A stretch of DNA of 64,000 nt from Ottelia alismoides (Eukaryota > Streptophyta > Magnoliopsida > Alismatales > Hydrocharitaceae), in contig JAZKJV010010526.1 of assembly GCA_037367405.1 (NCBI GenBank), positions 1,266,501 through 1,330,500 of the forward strand, written 5' to 3'. This document shows, piece after piece, positions 22,928 through 34,175 of the stretch. The position numbers and the translations under genes were made by a program. The number at the start of each line of letters is the position of its first letter. Position 1 is the first letter of the stretch. The notes under the pieces were generated by a model. That model was not told where the DNA came from. It worked only from the letters and a program-made list of their open reading frames with translations, and did no database searches.

Positions 22928-24461
22928 GATGTGTATATATTTCATATATAATTTAGCCATAACTCCTACTTTGTGTGAGTGTGTTAATAAATAAAATGGC
23001 TAAAAACCTTAAAAATCACAAAAAATTAAAAATTTTTCATGTACATAAATTTCTTTTATTTGCACATAAATAGCTAGTGTACAAATTATTTTTGTAAAAA
23101 TGATTTCAAAAATCTTTTTGTGTAAAGCTTGTGTAAATATTTTCTTATCAAAATTATGTATATAGTACAAAATTTTTCCAAAATGTTTTGAAAATCAAAA
23201 GTTTGCAAAATCTTGTGTAAATGTGTGTAAATATCTTTTTGCAAAACTTGCACTTCATGCATCATCCATTCATGATTTCAAAACATTTTTCAAAAATTTT
23301 GCATGTTTGTAAACTTTGTGTAAATAGCATCTTTTTGTATATATGTATATAGTTTTTCTGGATGATAGTTGACACTTAAACTAGCCTGGAATCAAATTGA
23401 GAAATGGAGCTTGATTAAGATCATAATCCACCTAACTTCTAAAAGGAACCTTATAGGGCTTAGGTTTAAGGCTTTTCAGGTCCATAGTGACTTAATTCTT
23501 TGAGTCCACTAGGATATGATCACATGTCATCTCAATGAGCCTAAGTAGAGCATTTAACAACAACACATGACTCATATAGATTATGGCTTTACTTGGACAC
23601 CCGCACTATGCACCGAGCTCTCTACGGAGGGTAGTACTTCTAGGCGGAACCTCTCTTCTTCTTTTAGTGAAGGAAGTGTGTCTCAACTTGGTCTGGTTGC
23701 CATGAGGTCTAACGACGGGAGTTGTGGGTTGCAATAAAGCTTCAAAAGAGGGATAGTCTACTGGCTCAAGAGGAAAAACTCCTTGTATATATGCTGCACA
23801 TGTATATGTTGTATAGATGCACTTGAAAAAAAAATGCAAAAAGAAAATAACTCCAAAAAAGTGGTGGGTCTGATAGAAAATGATAATCCCACCGGAGTAT
23901 GCATATAGAGTGCAATAAGCAAAGCTTTAGTATCATGATCCACCTGATGTAGCTTGCAGCAGGGAGACTTGGCTACAATGATCAAGCTCCCAAGGGTACT
24001 TGGCTACACTGGCCTTGACCCATTCTCTTCTTCCTCCTCTTCTTGAGCCGGCTGAACTTGAACTTAGAAGGGAATACCCCGCTCCTCGAGGAAAGAGTGG
24101 CCAGATTGAGGTCATAGAGTTACCTTGTTGGGGAGGGTTGTCAAGTTGCCATTTCTGAGGTGGAGAGCTTAGACCTCACATTCACAGGACAAGAAAAGAT
24201 TCATGGTCTTCAGGGTTTGTGATTGATGACTTGTTCTGATCTGGAGTATTGAGGAGTCTTGGTTATAGATTAGTGGAACTTAGAGGCTGTTGAGTTTTAG
24301 ACTTAAGTCCAAATAAGGTTCCGACACATTAATAATCCAAAGATCTGATCGAGCTCCATACCTTAATTTAATGAAGGCAAGTTTAATAATCAACCTTGAT
24401 CCATGTACATTCTCTTTTTCTTTTTCTTTATTTTCTTTTTCACTTCTTTTTCAAATAAGTG

Positions 24462-24481
24462 TTTGCTAAGGGACTAGCAAA
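24462..24481 (+). promoter_or_regulatory. Hairpin beside the polypurine tract of A
   Basis: TTTGCTA-AGGGAC-TAGCAAA, a perfect 7-bp stem three bases before the polypurine tract. It is identical in B (44600-44619) and C (53888-53907). Confidence 0.85.
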
Positions 24482-24484
24482 GTT

Positions 24485-24497
24485 AAGTATAGGGGGG
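24485..24497 (+). promoter_or_regulatory. Polypurine tract of A
   Basis: AAGTATAGGGGGG ends exactly where the right LTR (TGATGAAT) starts. It is the expected primer for plus-strand DNA synthesis. Confidence 0.9.
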
Positions 24498-27400
24498 TGA
24501 TGAATACTCATTCATCACTCTTTATTCTTATATTTTAGCTAGAAAAACCTTTGCAAATGCATGCATATAGTTGTAAATAGAAATAATTACCAAAAGCATG
24601 CATTGTGTAAAAACCTATAATTAGCATGTTTTTGTGCAAAAATAAAAGAATAAAGATTAAAAAGAAAAAGAGGGAAATATTTAGAATAAATATTGAGCAA
24701 CCTAACCCAAGGGAGGGCTCAGCATGGGCCTGACCGCATAAAAGCCAAAGTAGAGGGAGATAGGGGCTCATGTGTGTAAATATATATGTAAATAAAATAA
24801 AAATATTTTCCTCACAAAAATAGACTCAAATTGGTTTGTAAATACTTGTACATATTTATAAGCATAAAAAAACAATATAAAAATAGAAAAAGCAAAAAGA
24901 ACAAAAACATCACTTTCACCTTGTATATAGACCATCCATATTTATTTATTTAGCTTTGTAAATAAATAAAATCAATCTCCAAAATTTTTGTAAATATTCT
25001 ATATTATATAGTGTAAATAAATAAAATAAATTAAAACAAAAACAAAATAAAAATAACAAAATAAAAAATTCAAAAGTACTTTGTAAATATACCATGTACA
25101 TAAATGTACATATCTATTTATTTCACCTATGTGTATAATTAATAAAAATAAAATAAAAATATCTTTTTATTCCTTATTTTATGATATAAATAAATAAAAT
25201 AAAAAATGGGAATAAAAATGTATAAAAATAATTAATTAAAAATCAAAATTAAAAAGTATATATTGTACATATACCTATATATAGCTATATAATGTAAATA
25301 CTTTATTTTTATTTCGAAAAATTAATTAAAAATCACAAAAAATAGAAAAAAATAAAATAAATCTTTTTCATGTTTTAAGTTTTTATTAATTCGATCATTT
25401 TCTATCTCAAAATAAATAAACAAATAATTGGTGCTTGGCAGCTTCTGATTGGTCCACGGGGGTTTGTTGACCCCGGTCAACTTCCCCGCGGACCCTCTTC
25501 CCCGCGGATATGGGTAACCGACCCATTTTCTCGATTTATTTTCTAGTCGACCCGATCGCCAATGACCTTAACCCCGGGCCCCGATTAATCTTCGATCATC
25601 CATGATTCTCACCCGGGGTGGGTTTGATGGATCCGAGCTCCGAGCGACACACCCGACCTTCACCTTCCCGGATCCACAGCCATATAAAACCTCAGCTCCG
25701 GCGAGCATTTCACGCATCTTTGGACCCCTTGCTCGCTGCCAAGGAGCTCCTCCGGAGTGCCTGAGTGACAGCCGAGTCCTCTGGAGTGGAAGCGAGGCAC
25801 GAGTATCGAGGAGGCCACTGATCCGGTGGTTCAGCCGCCGTGCGCCGCCGCGAGCGCGCCCAGCCTCGGGGAGACGATGCCCCCTTGCAGGCAATGACCC
25901 CGGAGCTCCCCGAGCTCCAGCACAGTCGGCAGCACCCGCCAGGTAACCTTCTTAGCCAGTAGATTAGCGTAGATTTAGGTTTTTCCGATTTCAGACGAAT
26001 AGCTCCGCCACCTTCGCCTATCGTCTCCGGCCACCCATTCATCCCTCCGACACCACCACCACGTCCACCAGACCTTTCTCCACCTTCTCCGACCCTCCAT
26101 TCCCCCTGGCTTGTCCCGGAGTAGGGATACCGGTTCTCCCCCTCCGCCGCTCGTCGGAGAGCCCTCATACCGCCTCATCCTTCACCTCCCGCTCGCTCTG
26201 ACGGGTGAGGCAGTTTGCCCTCGACCCCGTGTTTTGCTTGTGCAGGTTAGATCGTCAGAAGGACCTCATCTGGAGGTCTAAGGCTTGAGCACAACAGCTT
26301 CAGGCCACCGCCGTCGCGGGGCCATTCTGGTGGTTCTCCGACTCATCGGAGGCCGCCATCAGCTGCGGAACTTCACGGCAGAGCTCGTCCGCATCTTAGC
26401 AGCAGCCGAGGAGACGCACAACACGAGTTGTAGGCCGGCGAACATCACCGACGACCTGTTCTTGGTGCATCCTCCCCAACCATCCATCCAGCCTCGCAGC
26501 TCCAGATGTGATCTCGACCCTTGGCTTGAGGAGCAGCAGTAACCGTTCGATCACCAGAGGCAGGATCTGTACCGTCGGATCAGCGAGGGTTAGCCATACC
26601 ACCGCACAGACGTCAGATTCGCTACGTGGCACTACCCCGACCGTCTGATCAGAGTAGAGGCCACTCGTTCACCCGCGTCGCACCAGAGTCATTGGATCCT
26701 TCACGTGGGAGAGCCTCCACCGTCCGATCAGAGCTGAGGATTCTTCATCCGTGCGTCGCGCCAGTCCACCCGTCCGATCTGCCACGCATCGTGCATCCAG
26801 CTCCTCGGATAATAAATAAGGGGTAATTTGTTCTTAGGCCCCCTTTACTTTTCGCAGTTACTTTCTAGTCTTGTAAATACGTAGTGTAGCTCTTTTATTT
26901 TTGTAAATTTTGCACTGTGGACAATTCTTTCTATCATATTTGCATTTATACCCCTGCCAGTTGTGGACACGTGCATCGACACGTGGTATTTTGGTGTATT
27001 TGCATTTTTGGTCCTGCCTTTTCGCCCTGTTACGTTTTGTAATTTTAGTAATAGGAATTGCAATTAGGTCCCCCCAGGCCTGAGTCACGTTTATCGTGCG
27101 TGGCCCGGGGGGTAATTTGCGTTCCTTACCCTATACTTTCCAGTGTTGTTATTCCAGGGACCCAAAACTTTGTTACAATTGCAGATACGTCCCTGTGCAC
27201 TATTGCTTTATTTTGATTTTGAATAAAATAGCAAATCACCTCCAAATTTAATGAAAAGTGGATATATGGCTCCTGCCATGATGTAAAATTTTCTATAAAT
27301 TTTGGAGACATTTCAGACACTGTTTGATATTTTTAAAAAATTCAAAAACACGTATTTTCTTCACTGTCTGAGTTGAAAAACCACAAAAAATATTAAAATT

Positions 27401-28164
27401 CATTTAAAAATTACAAAAAAATTACTTACTGTTTGTCTTTGCTTGCTTGATTTTCTAGCCAATTTTGGCTATTTTTCATTATTGAAAACACCTAAAAATT
27501 GAAAAACACTCAAAATCTCATAAAAATTCTAGTAAATAAATTAAAAACCCAAAAATAATAATTTAGGTGCCCAATTATTCCTTGTTTTCTTATCTTTACA
27601 GGAAAATTACCTCCCGGCTATTTTAGGGCTTCTAGATATTTTATCTAGGTCCTTTTAGCTCGGCTGGACAGTACCTATAGTTTCAGCCCTTGTTTGATTT
27701 TTAGAAAATTAAATAAACATCAGAAAAATCTCAAAAATTCACTAAAAATAGTAAAAATTATAAAACACACAAAAATATTTTTATTTGAATTCTTGGTTGA
27801 TTTTTAGTACATTTAATAAATTGTTGAAGTGTGTTGTTTAGTTGCTTTTCTTATTTTCTTAATATAATAAAAATCCAAAAAAAATATAAAAAGAATTAAA
27901 AACCACCAAAAATACATTTTTATTTCCTTTTCTTTCCTTTTTGACTACTTCGTAGGCCGCAAGGCCAATCCGTGCTCCTTGTGTTCGACCTTGGTCGTTA
28001 TACCAGGTTAAATTAATAGCAAAACCGCTACCGTGTTTGATTTGATTTTTATTTTTGATTGGTGGTCTATTTTTCTTGATTGATCGAGTCTGAGTGATTG
28101 AGGTCGCAACAACCATCTTAGATACACCTGATTACCTTAGTCACTTGGGATTTCTCGGTCATCA
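24498..28164 (+). repeat. Element A right LTR
   Basis: Collinear with the left LTR over its whole length, with scattered substitutions and short indels. It starts TGATGAATACTCATTCATCA and ends GGTCATCA before the GAATG duplication. The W-box pair (25467-25480) and TATA box (25683-25689) are kept. The tip of this LTR (from about 28094) reads open into the C gag fragment by chance. Confidence 0.95.
25683..25689 (+). promoter_or_regulatory. TATA box, A right LTR
   Basis: TATAAAA, same context as in the left LTR. It could drive transcription into the downstream C fragment. Confidence 0.7.
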
Positions 28165-28169
28165 GAATG
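28165..28169. other. Target-site duplication, right copy (GAATG) for element A
   Basis: Identical to 10449-10453. The C gag sequence resumes here. Confidence 0.95.
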
Positions 28170-30145
28170 CTACAGAGGAGCCGTTTGCCTTTTTGCAGCA
28201 GTTCGAGATGATTTGTGGTATGGTTAGTTATCCAGGAGTTATGAAGGAGGTTGTTCACCTCAAAGCCTTTCCCTTTGCCTTAGCTGATAAGGCACATTAC
28301 TGGCTGAGCCACCTGGGAAGGGAAGTTTCTACATGGGACAATGTGAAGTCCGCATTCCTGCGTAAGTATTTTCCTCTAGGGAGGACGAACATGATGAGGA
28401 GTCAGATCTCCAATTTTACACAGCTTCTGAATGAATCTTTCCATGAGGCATTAGATAGATTCAAAGATCTTACAGAGAGATGCCCTCATCATGAAATACC
28501 GATGAAGGTGCTAGTATAGATTTATTTTAGAGGACTCCAGCCAGACATTCAGGGGCTAGTGAGTGCTGCATGTGGCTGCAGCTATTTGAATAAGGATGTC
28601 GAGTCAGTCTGGTACATCTTCGAAGGGATGATAGGGAACTCAAGAGTCGTCGACTCTACTCGGGCATTTCAGAATGCCCCTCAGCCACCACATCACCGAG
28701 AGCATCATAAGGTGGCTAATATATCAGATTCTTAATCCAACACCAACATGGGACTCATTAGAGAGAAATTGACGTTGGTGGATGCGATTCAGAAACAAGT
28801 TCAGGACTTACAGCCACTGTGAGAGTTGGAGAAACTCTCATCTCTGCCTCAGCAGCTGAGTGATCTTACAAAGAAGGATTCAGAGCTCCAACTTCAGTAT
28901 TAGCAGGCTCAATCTTCTTCGACCACATAACTTGCACGGAGGACCTTACCCGCTCCACCCACCCGACAGATTCATTTTGTACAAAGCGAGACCGAGACTC
29001 TGCAGATTGATTGGCATGAGGATCAGTCTCATGCCAATCCTGGCCAGATTACCAGTGCTGCAGACATGGATGTTGAGCGTCAAGTCACTCTTGAGATCCA
29101 CGGGATTTGATATACTCCGATTCAGCATCCGAGTATACCACATCATCAGCAGCAACAGTACAACCAACCGCAACATGGACGTCCACACTTTCAACACTGA
29201 CAGTATTTCATGTAGCAACAACAGTCTCACCAGCATGCCTATCAGAGACCACATTCTTACCAATATCCTGCTCACCATTCACAGTCATATCACTATCAGC
29301 AGCAGCAGCAACAGTCTTCCTTTACACTACAGGTATCCTCTTAGCGTCCCACCTCATAACATTACATGCCAAGGCAGGAGAGAATAGAGAGCTAGGGCCA
29401 CCACACCGAACCTGAGATGTCTTCACAGGACCAGACACTAAATCAATTCATAGACATGCTGAGTACGCTCCAGATTGCGCATAAGACAGAGATGGAGCAG
29501 GTTAACCGTCGTCTGGATGAGTTAACTACACCGAAGACCACTCTCCCAGCCCAGCCTCAGATGAATCCGATAAACAAGAGGAAGCATCCAGATCAGGTAT
29601 ACAACACTACAAGTACGATCTCGTTTCCTGAATTTTTATCTAACTTCATTCGTCTCAAGAGCGGTTGATCACCACAAGCACCTGCTGGAATAGACAAGAG
29701 GGCACTTGATGAGGAGCAGTAGCAAATCCATGAGCGACCAAATTCTGATGCTGAGGAGGAGAATCAACACAATGATGAGGACCACCTTGACAATTTAAGA
29801 GAAGGGAGCGATGCTAATACATTTGACATGGATACCGGCGAGTCAGACGATGATATCACGCCAGACCATGCAGATACTCCCAACAAAAATATGTCTTCTC
29901 CTATTTTAGGGAGTTTTGTACATAATTCTGAAACTCTTGATGTACAAGCGGATTCCAAAAGTAACAAAAAGTCTGATTTCCTTATTCCTGATATTGTTCC
30001 TTTTCCCGATGCATTGTTTGGAAAAGGAAAGAAAAATTACAAAAAGAATGTTGTGACTCGAGAGACAGAAAGGTTATTGAAAGATCACATCTTTTTTAAG
30101 ATCCTACTTCACAATTCCTTGGATAATTTTCCAACACTCAAGAAT
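28165..30145 (+). pseudogene. gag: Element C gag core and linker (broken)
   Basis: The C gag continues after the A insertion. The core is well preserved over 28170-28516: ATEEPFAFLQQFEMIC, FPFALADKAHYWL, FLRKYFPLGRTN, SQISNFTQ, EALDRFKDLTERCPHHE. A TAG at 28517 ends the open part; GLVSAACGCSYLNKD follows in the same frame. Several more stops and frame changes occur through the glutamine/histidine-rich tail (28740-29400). Near 29417 the linker reads MSSQDQTLNQFIDMLSTLQ, matching the A and B region before the protease. The GGT(E/D)AT repeats of A and B are absent; a short acidic linker lies at 29700-29970. It is not functional. Confidence 0.85.
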
Positions 30146-30536
30146 TAGTTAAAAAATCGATAAACTACATGTTAGAAAAAGAGATCACGTACAGAGAAAC
30201 ATGTTGTGACCAAGGCCACATCCTGTGCTATTCAGAATAAGTTACCGAAGAAGAAGAAGGATTCAGGAGCACATTATGTCAGATGCGAGATCGCAAATAC
30301 TGAATTCGATCGCACTCTATTAGATAATGGTTCCTCGATCAATTTGATACCATCTTCCTTACTTGACAAACTCGAGTTAGGTCCTCTTTACAAATCCCAT
30401 GCGATCCTTCAGTTTGCTGATAGATCTATAAAGAGACCTAGGGGAATATTAAGGAACGTTATCGTAACCGTGCAGGGTTTGCAATTCCATGTGGACTTTA
30501 CGGTCCTGGACATAGATTTCCCTACACAGTTACACG
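30146..30536 (+). pseudogene. pro: Element C protease, N-terminal part
   Basis: Aspartic protease of C, cut by the insertion of B. VTKATSCAIQNKLP matches VLTKATCFAIQNRLP of B. The active-site motif reads LLDNGSSINLIP: Asp and Gly are kept, with Asn where A and B have Ser. It continues with RSIKRPRGILRNVIVTVQG and DFTVLDIDFP, then enters the B LTR at 30537. The end of the domain lies after B at 48258. An open frame running on past 30537 encodes B LTR sequence and is not real protein. Confidence 0.88.
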
Positions 30537-31467
30537 TGATGAATACCCATTCATCACTCTTTATTCTTATATTTTAGCTACAAAAACCTATGCAAATGCA
30601 TGTAGATATGTGTAAATAGGAATAATTAGCAAAAGCATGCATGCTTGTAAATACTTATAATTAGAATGTTTTTGTGCAAAAATAAAAGAATAAAGATTAA
30701 AAAGAAAAAGAGGGAAATATTTAGAATAAATATTGAGCAACCTAACCCAAGGGAGGGCTCAGCATGGGCCTGACCGCTTAAAAGCCAAGTAGAGGGAGAT
30801 AGGGGCTCATGTGTATATATTTTTGTAAATAAATAAAAATTATATTTTCCTCACCCAAAAATATGCTTGTATATATTGTGTATATATTTAGAAAATACTA
30901 ATAAAATTTAAAAATCAAAAAGACCAAAAATATCCCTTCACCATGTGCATAGACCACCTTCTTTATTTATTTAACCTTATAAATAAATACAATTATTTGC
31001 AGAACTTTTTGTAAATAAATATATTGTAAATAAAATAAATAAAAAGAATTAAAACAAAAATCAAATAAAAATAACAAAAATTAAAAAAAATACTTGTATA
31101 TAGATGTATATAACTATTTATTCTACCTATGTATATAAATAATAAAAATAAAATAAAAATAGCCTTTTATTCCTTATTTTATTCTATAAATAAATAAAAT
31201 ATAAAATAGGAATAAAAATGTATAAAAATAACTAATTAAAAATCAAAATTAAGAACCCTATATTGTATATATACCTATGTATAGCTATACTATGTGAATA
31301 CCTTATTTTTATTTCCAAAAATTAATTAAAAATCACCAAAAAATAGAAAAAATTAAAACAAAAATATTTCATGTTTTGAGTTTTTAATAAATCGGCCATT
31401 TCCTATTTTATTTTGAATTTTTAAAACATTTATGACGTGGCCTTCTCCGATTGGTACACGGGGGATG

Positions 31468-31483
31468 TTGACCCCCCGGTCAA
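31468..31483. promoter_or_regulatory. Inverted W-box pair in B left LTR
   Basis: TTGACCCCCCGGTCAA, the same palindrome as in A but two bases longer in the centre. The right LTR has it at 45575-45590. Confidence 0.6.
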
Positions 31484-31685
31484 CTCCACCCCTTGGACCA
31501 CAGGATTGCGGATCTGCATTTGGACCCGAATTCTCGAATTTGTACCCGCTTGATCCGACTCCCGAATCCACTAACCCCGGGCGCTAATCCGAGCCTGATC
31601 TTCCCTGATCCACGCCCGGTGGTTTGCAAGGGGATCCGCGCTCCGAGCTTCACACCCGACTCCCATCTAGCCGGACCCCTAGTGG

Positions 31686-31692
31686 TATATAA
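31686..31692 (+). promoter_or_regulatory. TATA box, B left LTR
   Basis: TATATAA about 218 bp after the W-box pair, as in A. The right LTR copy is at 45793-45799. Confidence 0.7.
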
Positions 31693-34157
31693 CCTGAGCT
31701 CCGCCGCACTTCATTTCTATCTTTGGCTCTCCACTCTCACTCCCGTGACCTCCATAGCGATCCCCGAGGTGACAGCTCGCGATTGCCCTTGTCGCAGCGA
31801 GGAGGAGGTGGCCGGACCACTGATCCGGCGACGTTGCGCCGCCGTGCTCCGCCCAGTGCAGGAGCTCGAGCCTCAGGCCTTGGCGACCTTCGAGGCAACG
31901 ACCAGGAGCTGCCTAAGCTTCAGCACAGTCTTCCACTCCACCCAGGTAGCATCCTAGCTCGCCTATTTAGCGTAATTTCTAGTTTCCCCCAATTCGTAGC
32001 TCCGACGTATTCCGTTGATTCCGGCCATATCGTGTATCTTTTCGATCATCGGAACACCCAGTCACCATCGCCATCCCTCCGCGCACATTCTTCGCCCATT
32101 CATTCAACCCAGCTCGCACAGGAGCTGGGGTTCGAGCTCCACCATCCTCCGCTCGCCGGAGCTCGCTCGCCCCGCCCCACAGTTCACCTTCACGCCGCTT
32201 CATCGGGTCGAGGCACTTTGCCCTCGACCCGCGAAGCTTCTGGGCTATTTTGCAGGTCAAGAGGAGGCCATCTGAGGCCCCCTCACATCCAGGCCAGGAG
32301 CTCCCCTCCGTCGACCTCGCCGGAGCCCCTCCAGGGCTCGGCTGGGCCATCGGAGGCCACCACCAGCTGCGGGACGACATCGCCGACCTTCTCCGATCTT
32401 CGGAGGCAGCTGAGGAGGACCACAGTACGCGCACGAGGCCGGCGAAGCTCGCCGGCTGAGTGTTCTTCCAGTATCCTCCACCACCGTCCGATCGTCCTCA
32501 GAGCTCCAGTTCCAATCATCGCCGTCCATTCATCAAGGAGCAGCCACCGTCCGATCCTTTCGAGGGTAGATCTGGACCGTTAGCGCAGAGGAAGAGGCAC
32601 CAGCACCTGAGCACCGTTAGATCCTCCACGTGTCTCGTTCTGCGCCGTCGATCGGCCCACGTGCGGAAGGAGCGAAGCGCCAGCATCCCAGGACCGTCCG
32701 ATCAGCTACGTGGCGCACATCCAGCCGTCGACGTAATAAGGGGTAAATTACCTTAGGCCCCCTTTTAGTTTCTGTTTTACGTGTCAGTCCTGTAAATATT
32801 TTATGCATTTTATTTACGTAGGGTAAATTGCACATTGGACCTCGTGCTTGTTTATATTTGCACTTATGCCCCTGTGTATGTGAGCCACGTGCTTCGTCAC
32901 GTGCTTTGTCAGGGTTATTTGCAACTCTTATCCTGTAGTTCTGGAGGTTAATGATTGAATAGAAACTTTTTGGTAATTGCATATATGCCCCTGTGAGTGT
33001 TTTTATTCCGTATGTGCGCCTTTTAGTGGGTTAATTGCATAACAGCCCCTGGACTTTTTGGTACGAGTTACCAAAAGGTCCTAAGACTTATTTTTGTTAC
33101 CAGAAGGTCCCTGAGTGCCCCAGGCACGCGCCACGCGCGTGACTTGCTGGGAAAATTGCACCTGGACCCCCAGATCTTCGGGTATTTGCACTTAAGTCCC
33201 TTTGCACAGTGCCCCCTTTTGATTTTCGAATAAAATATCAAACCACCTCCAAATTCGATGAAAATTTGACACATGGCTCCTGCCATGTTGTAGGATTTTT
33301 GAGAATTTTTGAGGACATTTTTGATTTTATTTGTTATTTTTAAAAATTCAAAAACATCTATTTTAGTTACTGTCTAGGTTTAAAAATCCCAAAAAAATAT
33401 AAATACACCCCCAAAATTTCTAAAAAAATTAGTTACTGTTCTTTTTGTGTTTCTTGATTTTCTAGCCAATTTTGGCTATTTTTCATTGCTTAAAAACCCT
33501 AAAAATCTAAAAACACCTAAAAACTCATAAAAATTATAGTAAATAATTTAAAAACCCAAAAACAATAATTTTGGTGCCCTAATTTTCCTTGTTTTCTCTA
33601 GTATACGGAAAATTACCTCCAGATTCCTTTGAGATACTTAAATATTTTATTTTTGGATTTTGGGCCTGGGTGGACAGTACCGTGTCTTTTTAGCACTGTT
33701 TGATTTTTAGAAAATAAAATACACCTTATAAAAATCCCAAAAATTCACCAAAAACACTTAAAAACCTAAAAAACATAAAAACAATTTTTCTTGAATTTTT
33801 GCTTGATTTTTGGTGCTTTAAATAAATTGCTCAAGTGTGCTTTTATTTGCTTTCTTTTATTTTCTCATTATATTAAAAATCCAAAAAAATATAAAAATTA
33901 TTAAAAACAACTAAAAATCCTTGTATTTTATTTTATTTTATTTTTACTACTTCGTAGGCCTCTGGCCAACCCGTGCTCCTTGTGTTCGACCCTGGGTGCT
34001 ATACCAGGTTAATCTCATAGCTAGGCCGCTTTCTTTTGTGCTTGATTGATTTATTTGCTCGAGTGGTCTGATTTTTCTTGATACACTAGTCTGAGTGACT
34101 GAGGTCGCAACGACCATTTCTATACCTTTACCTTAGTCATTTAGACGGTTATCAGAA

Positions 34158-34175
34158 TGGCGCCGTTGCCGGGGA
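34158..34175 (+). promoter_or_regulatory. tRNA-Asp primer-binding site of B
   Basis: TGGCGCCGTTGCCGGGGA, identical to the site in A and three bases after the LTR end. Confidence 0.92.

Larger units (their letters stand above)
22442..24497 (+). other. Non-coding 3' region of A with hairpin/polypurine modules
   Basis: About 2 kb between integrase and right LTR. The first 480 bases hold four hairpin modules, each ending in a copy of (A)AGTATAGGGGG. From about 22980 to 23370 it is AT-rich with many 'tgtaaat' motifs. From 23390 to 24470 it is collinear with B and, at lower identity, with C ('ggagcttgat' near 23407, 'gaagggaata' near 24066). No env-like gene was found: open frames are short and do not hold up in C. 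A pyrimidine run (24410-24452) and a hairpin precede the polypurine tract. Confidence 0.8.
10454..28164 (+). mobile_element. Element A: near-full Athila-type Ty3/gypsy element, 17.7 kb
   Basis: LTRs at 10454-14124 and 24498-28164 (3671 and 3667 bp), perfect GAATG duplications, tRNA-Asp primer site, 1.5-kb leader, gag-pol, 2-kb non-coding 3' region and polypurine tract. Domain order is gag, protease, RT, RNase H, integrase. The element is complete in structure but its gag-pol is broken by nonsense codons (15664, 17332, 17512, 20726, 20828), small deletions and a 60-base RNase H deletion, so it cannot make its own full set of proteins. It belongs to the same family as B. The two LTRs differ by scattered substitutions and short indels. 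Confidence 0.95.
30537..34154 (+). repeat. Element B left LTR
   Basis: It starts TGATGAATACCCATTCATCA (a palindrome with a 4-base spacer) and ends GGTTATCA. Layout as in A: AT-rich U3, W-box pair (31468-31483), TATA box (31686-31692), GC-rich leader part (about 31480-32745) with repeated 'accgtccgatc' motifs (32488-32705), AT-rich U5 with at least seven 'ttgca...cccctg' motifs (32825-33205) and 'ccttgtgttcgaccctggg' (about 33979). A 286-codon open frame in the GC-rich part (31723-32583) starts at TTG and has no counterpart in A. Confidence 0.95.

Noticed and set aside
23606..24115. Antisense frames in the 3' region of A and B (B: 43715-44162)
   Set aside because: Similar in A and B only because the DNA is similar; C breaks the frames. 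An antisense gene like those in some Tat elements is not supported.
28094..28519. Open frame crossing the right end of A
   Set aside because: The first 24 codons are A LTR; only the part after 28165 is C gag.
30206..30577. Open frame crossing the left end of B
   Set aside because: The tail is B LTR sequence; the real protease fragment ends at 30536.
31723..32583. 286-codon open frame in the GC-rich part of the B LTR (also 45830-46690)
   Set aside because: It starts at TTG, is proline/serine/arginine-rich as expected from GC-rich DNA, and A has no equivalent. Its presence in both LTRs only reflects LTR duplication.
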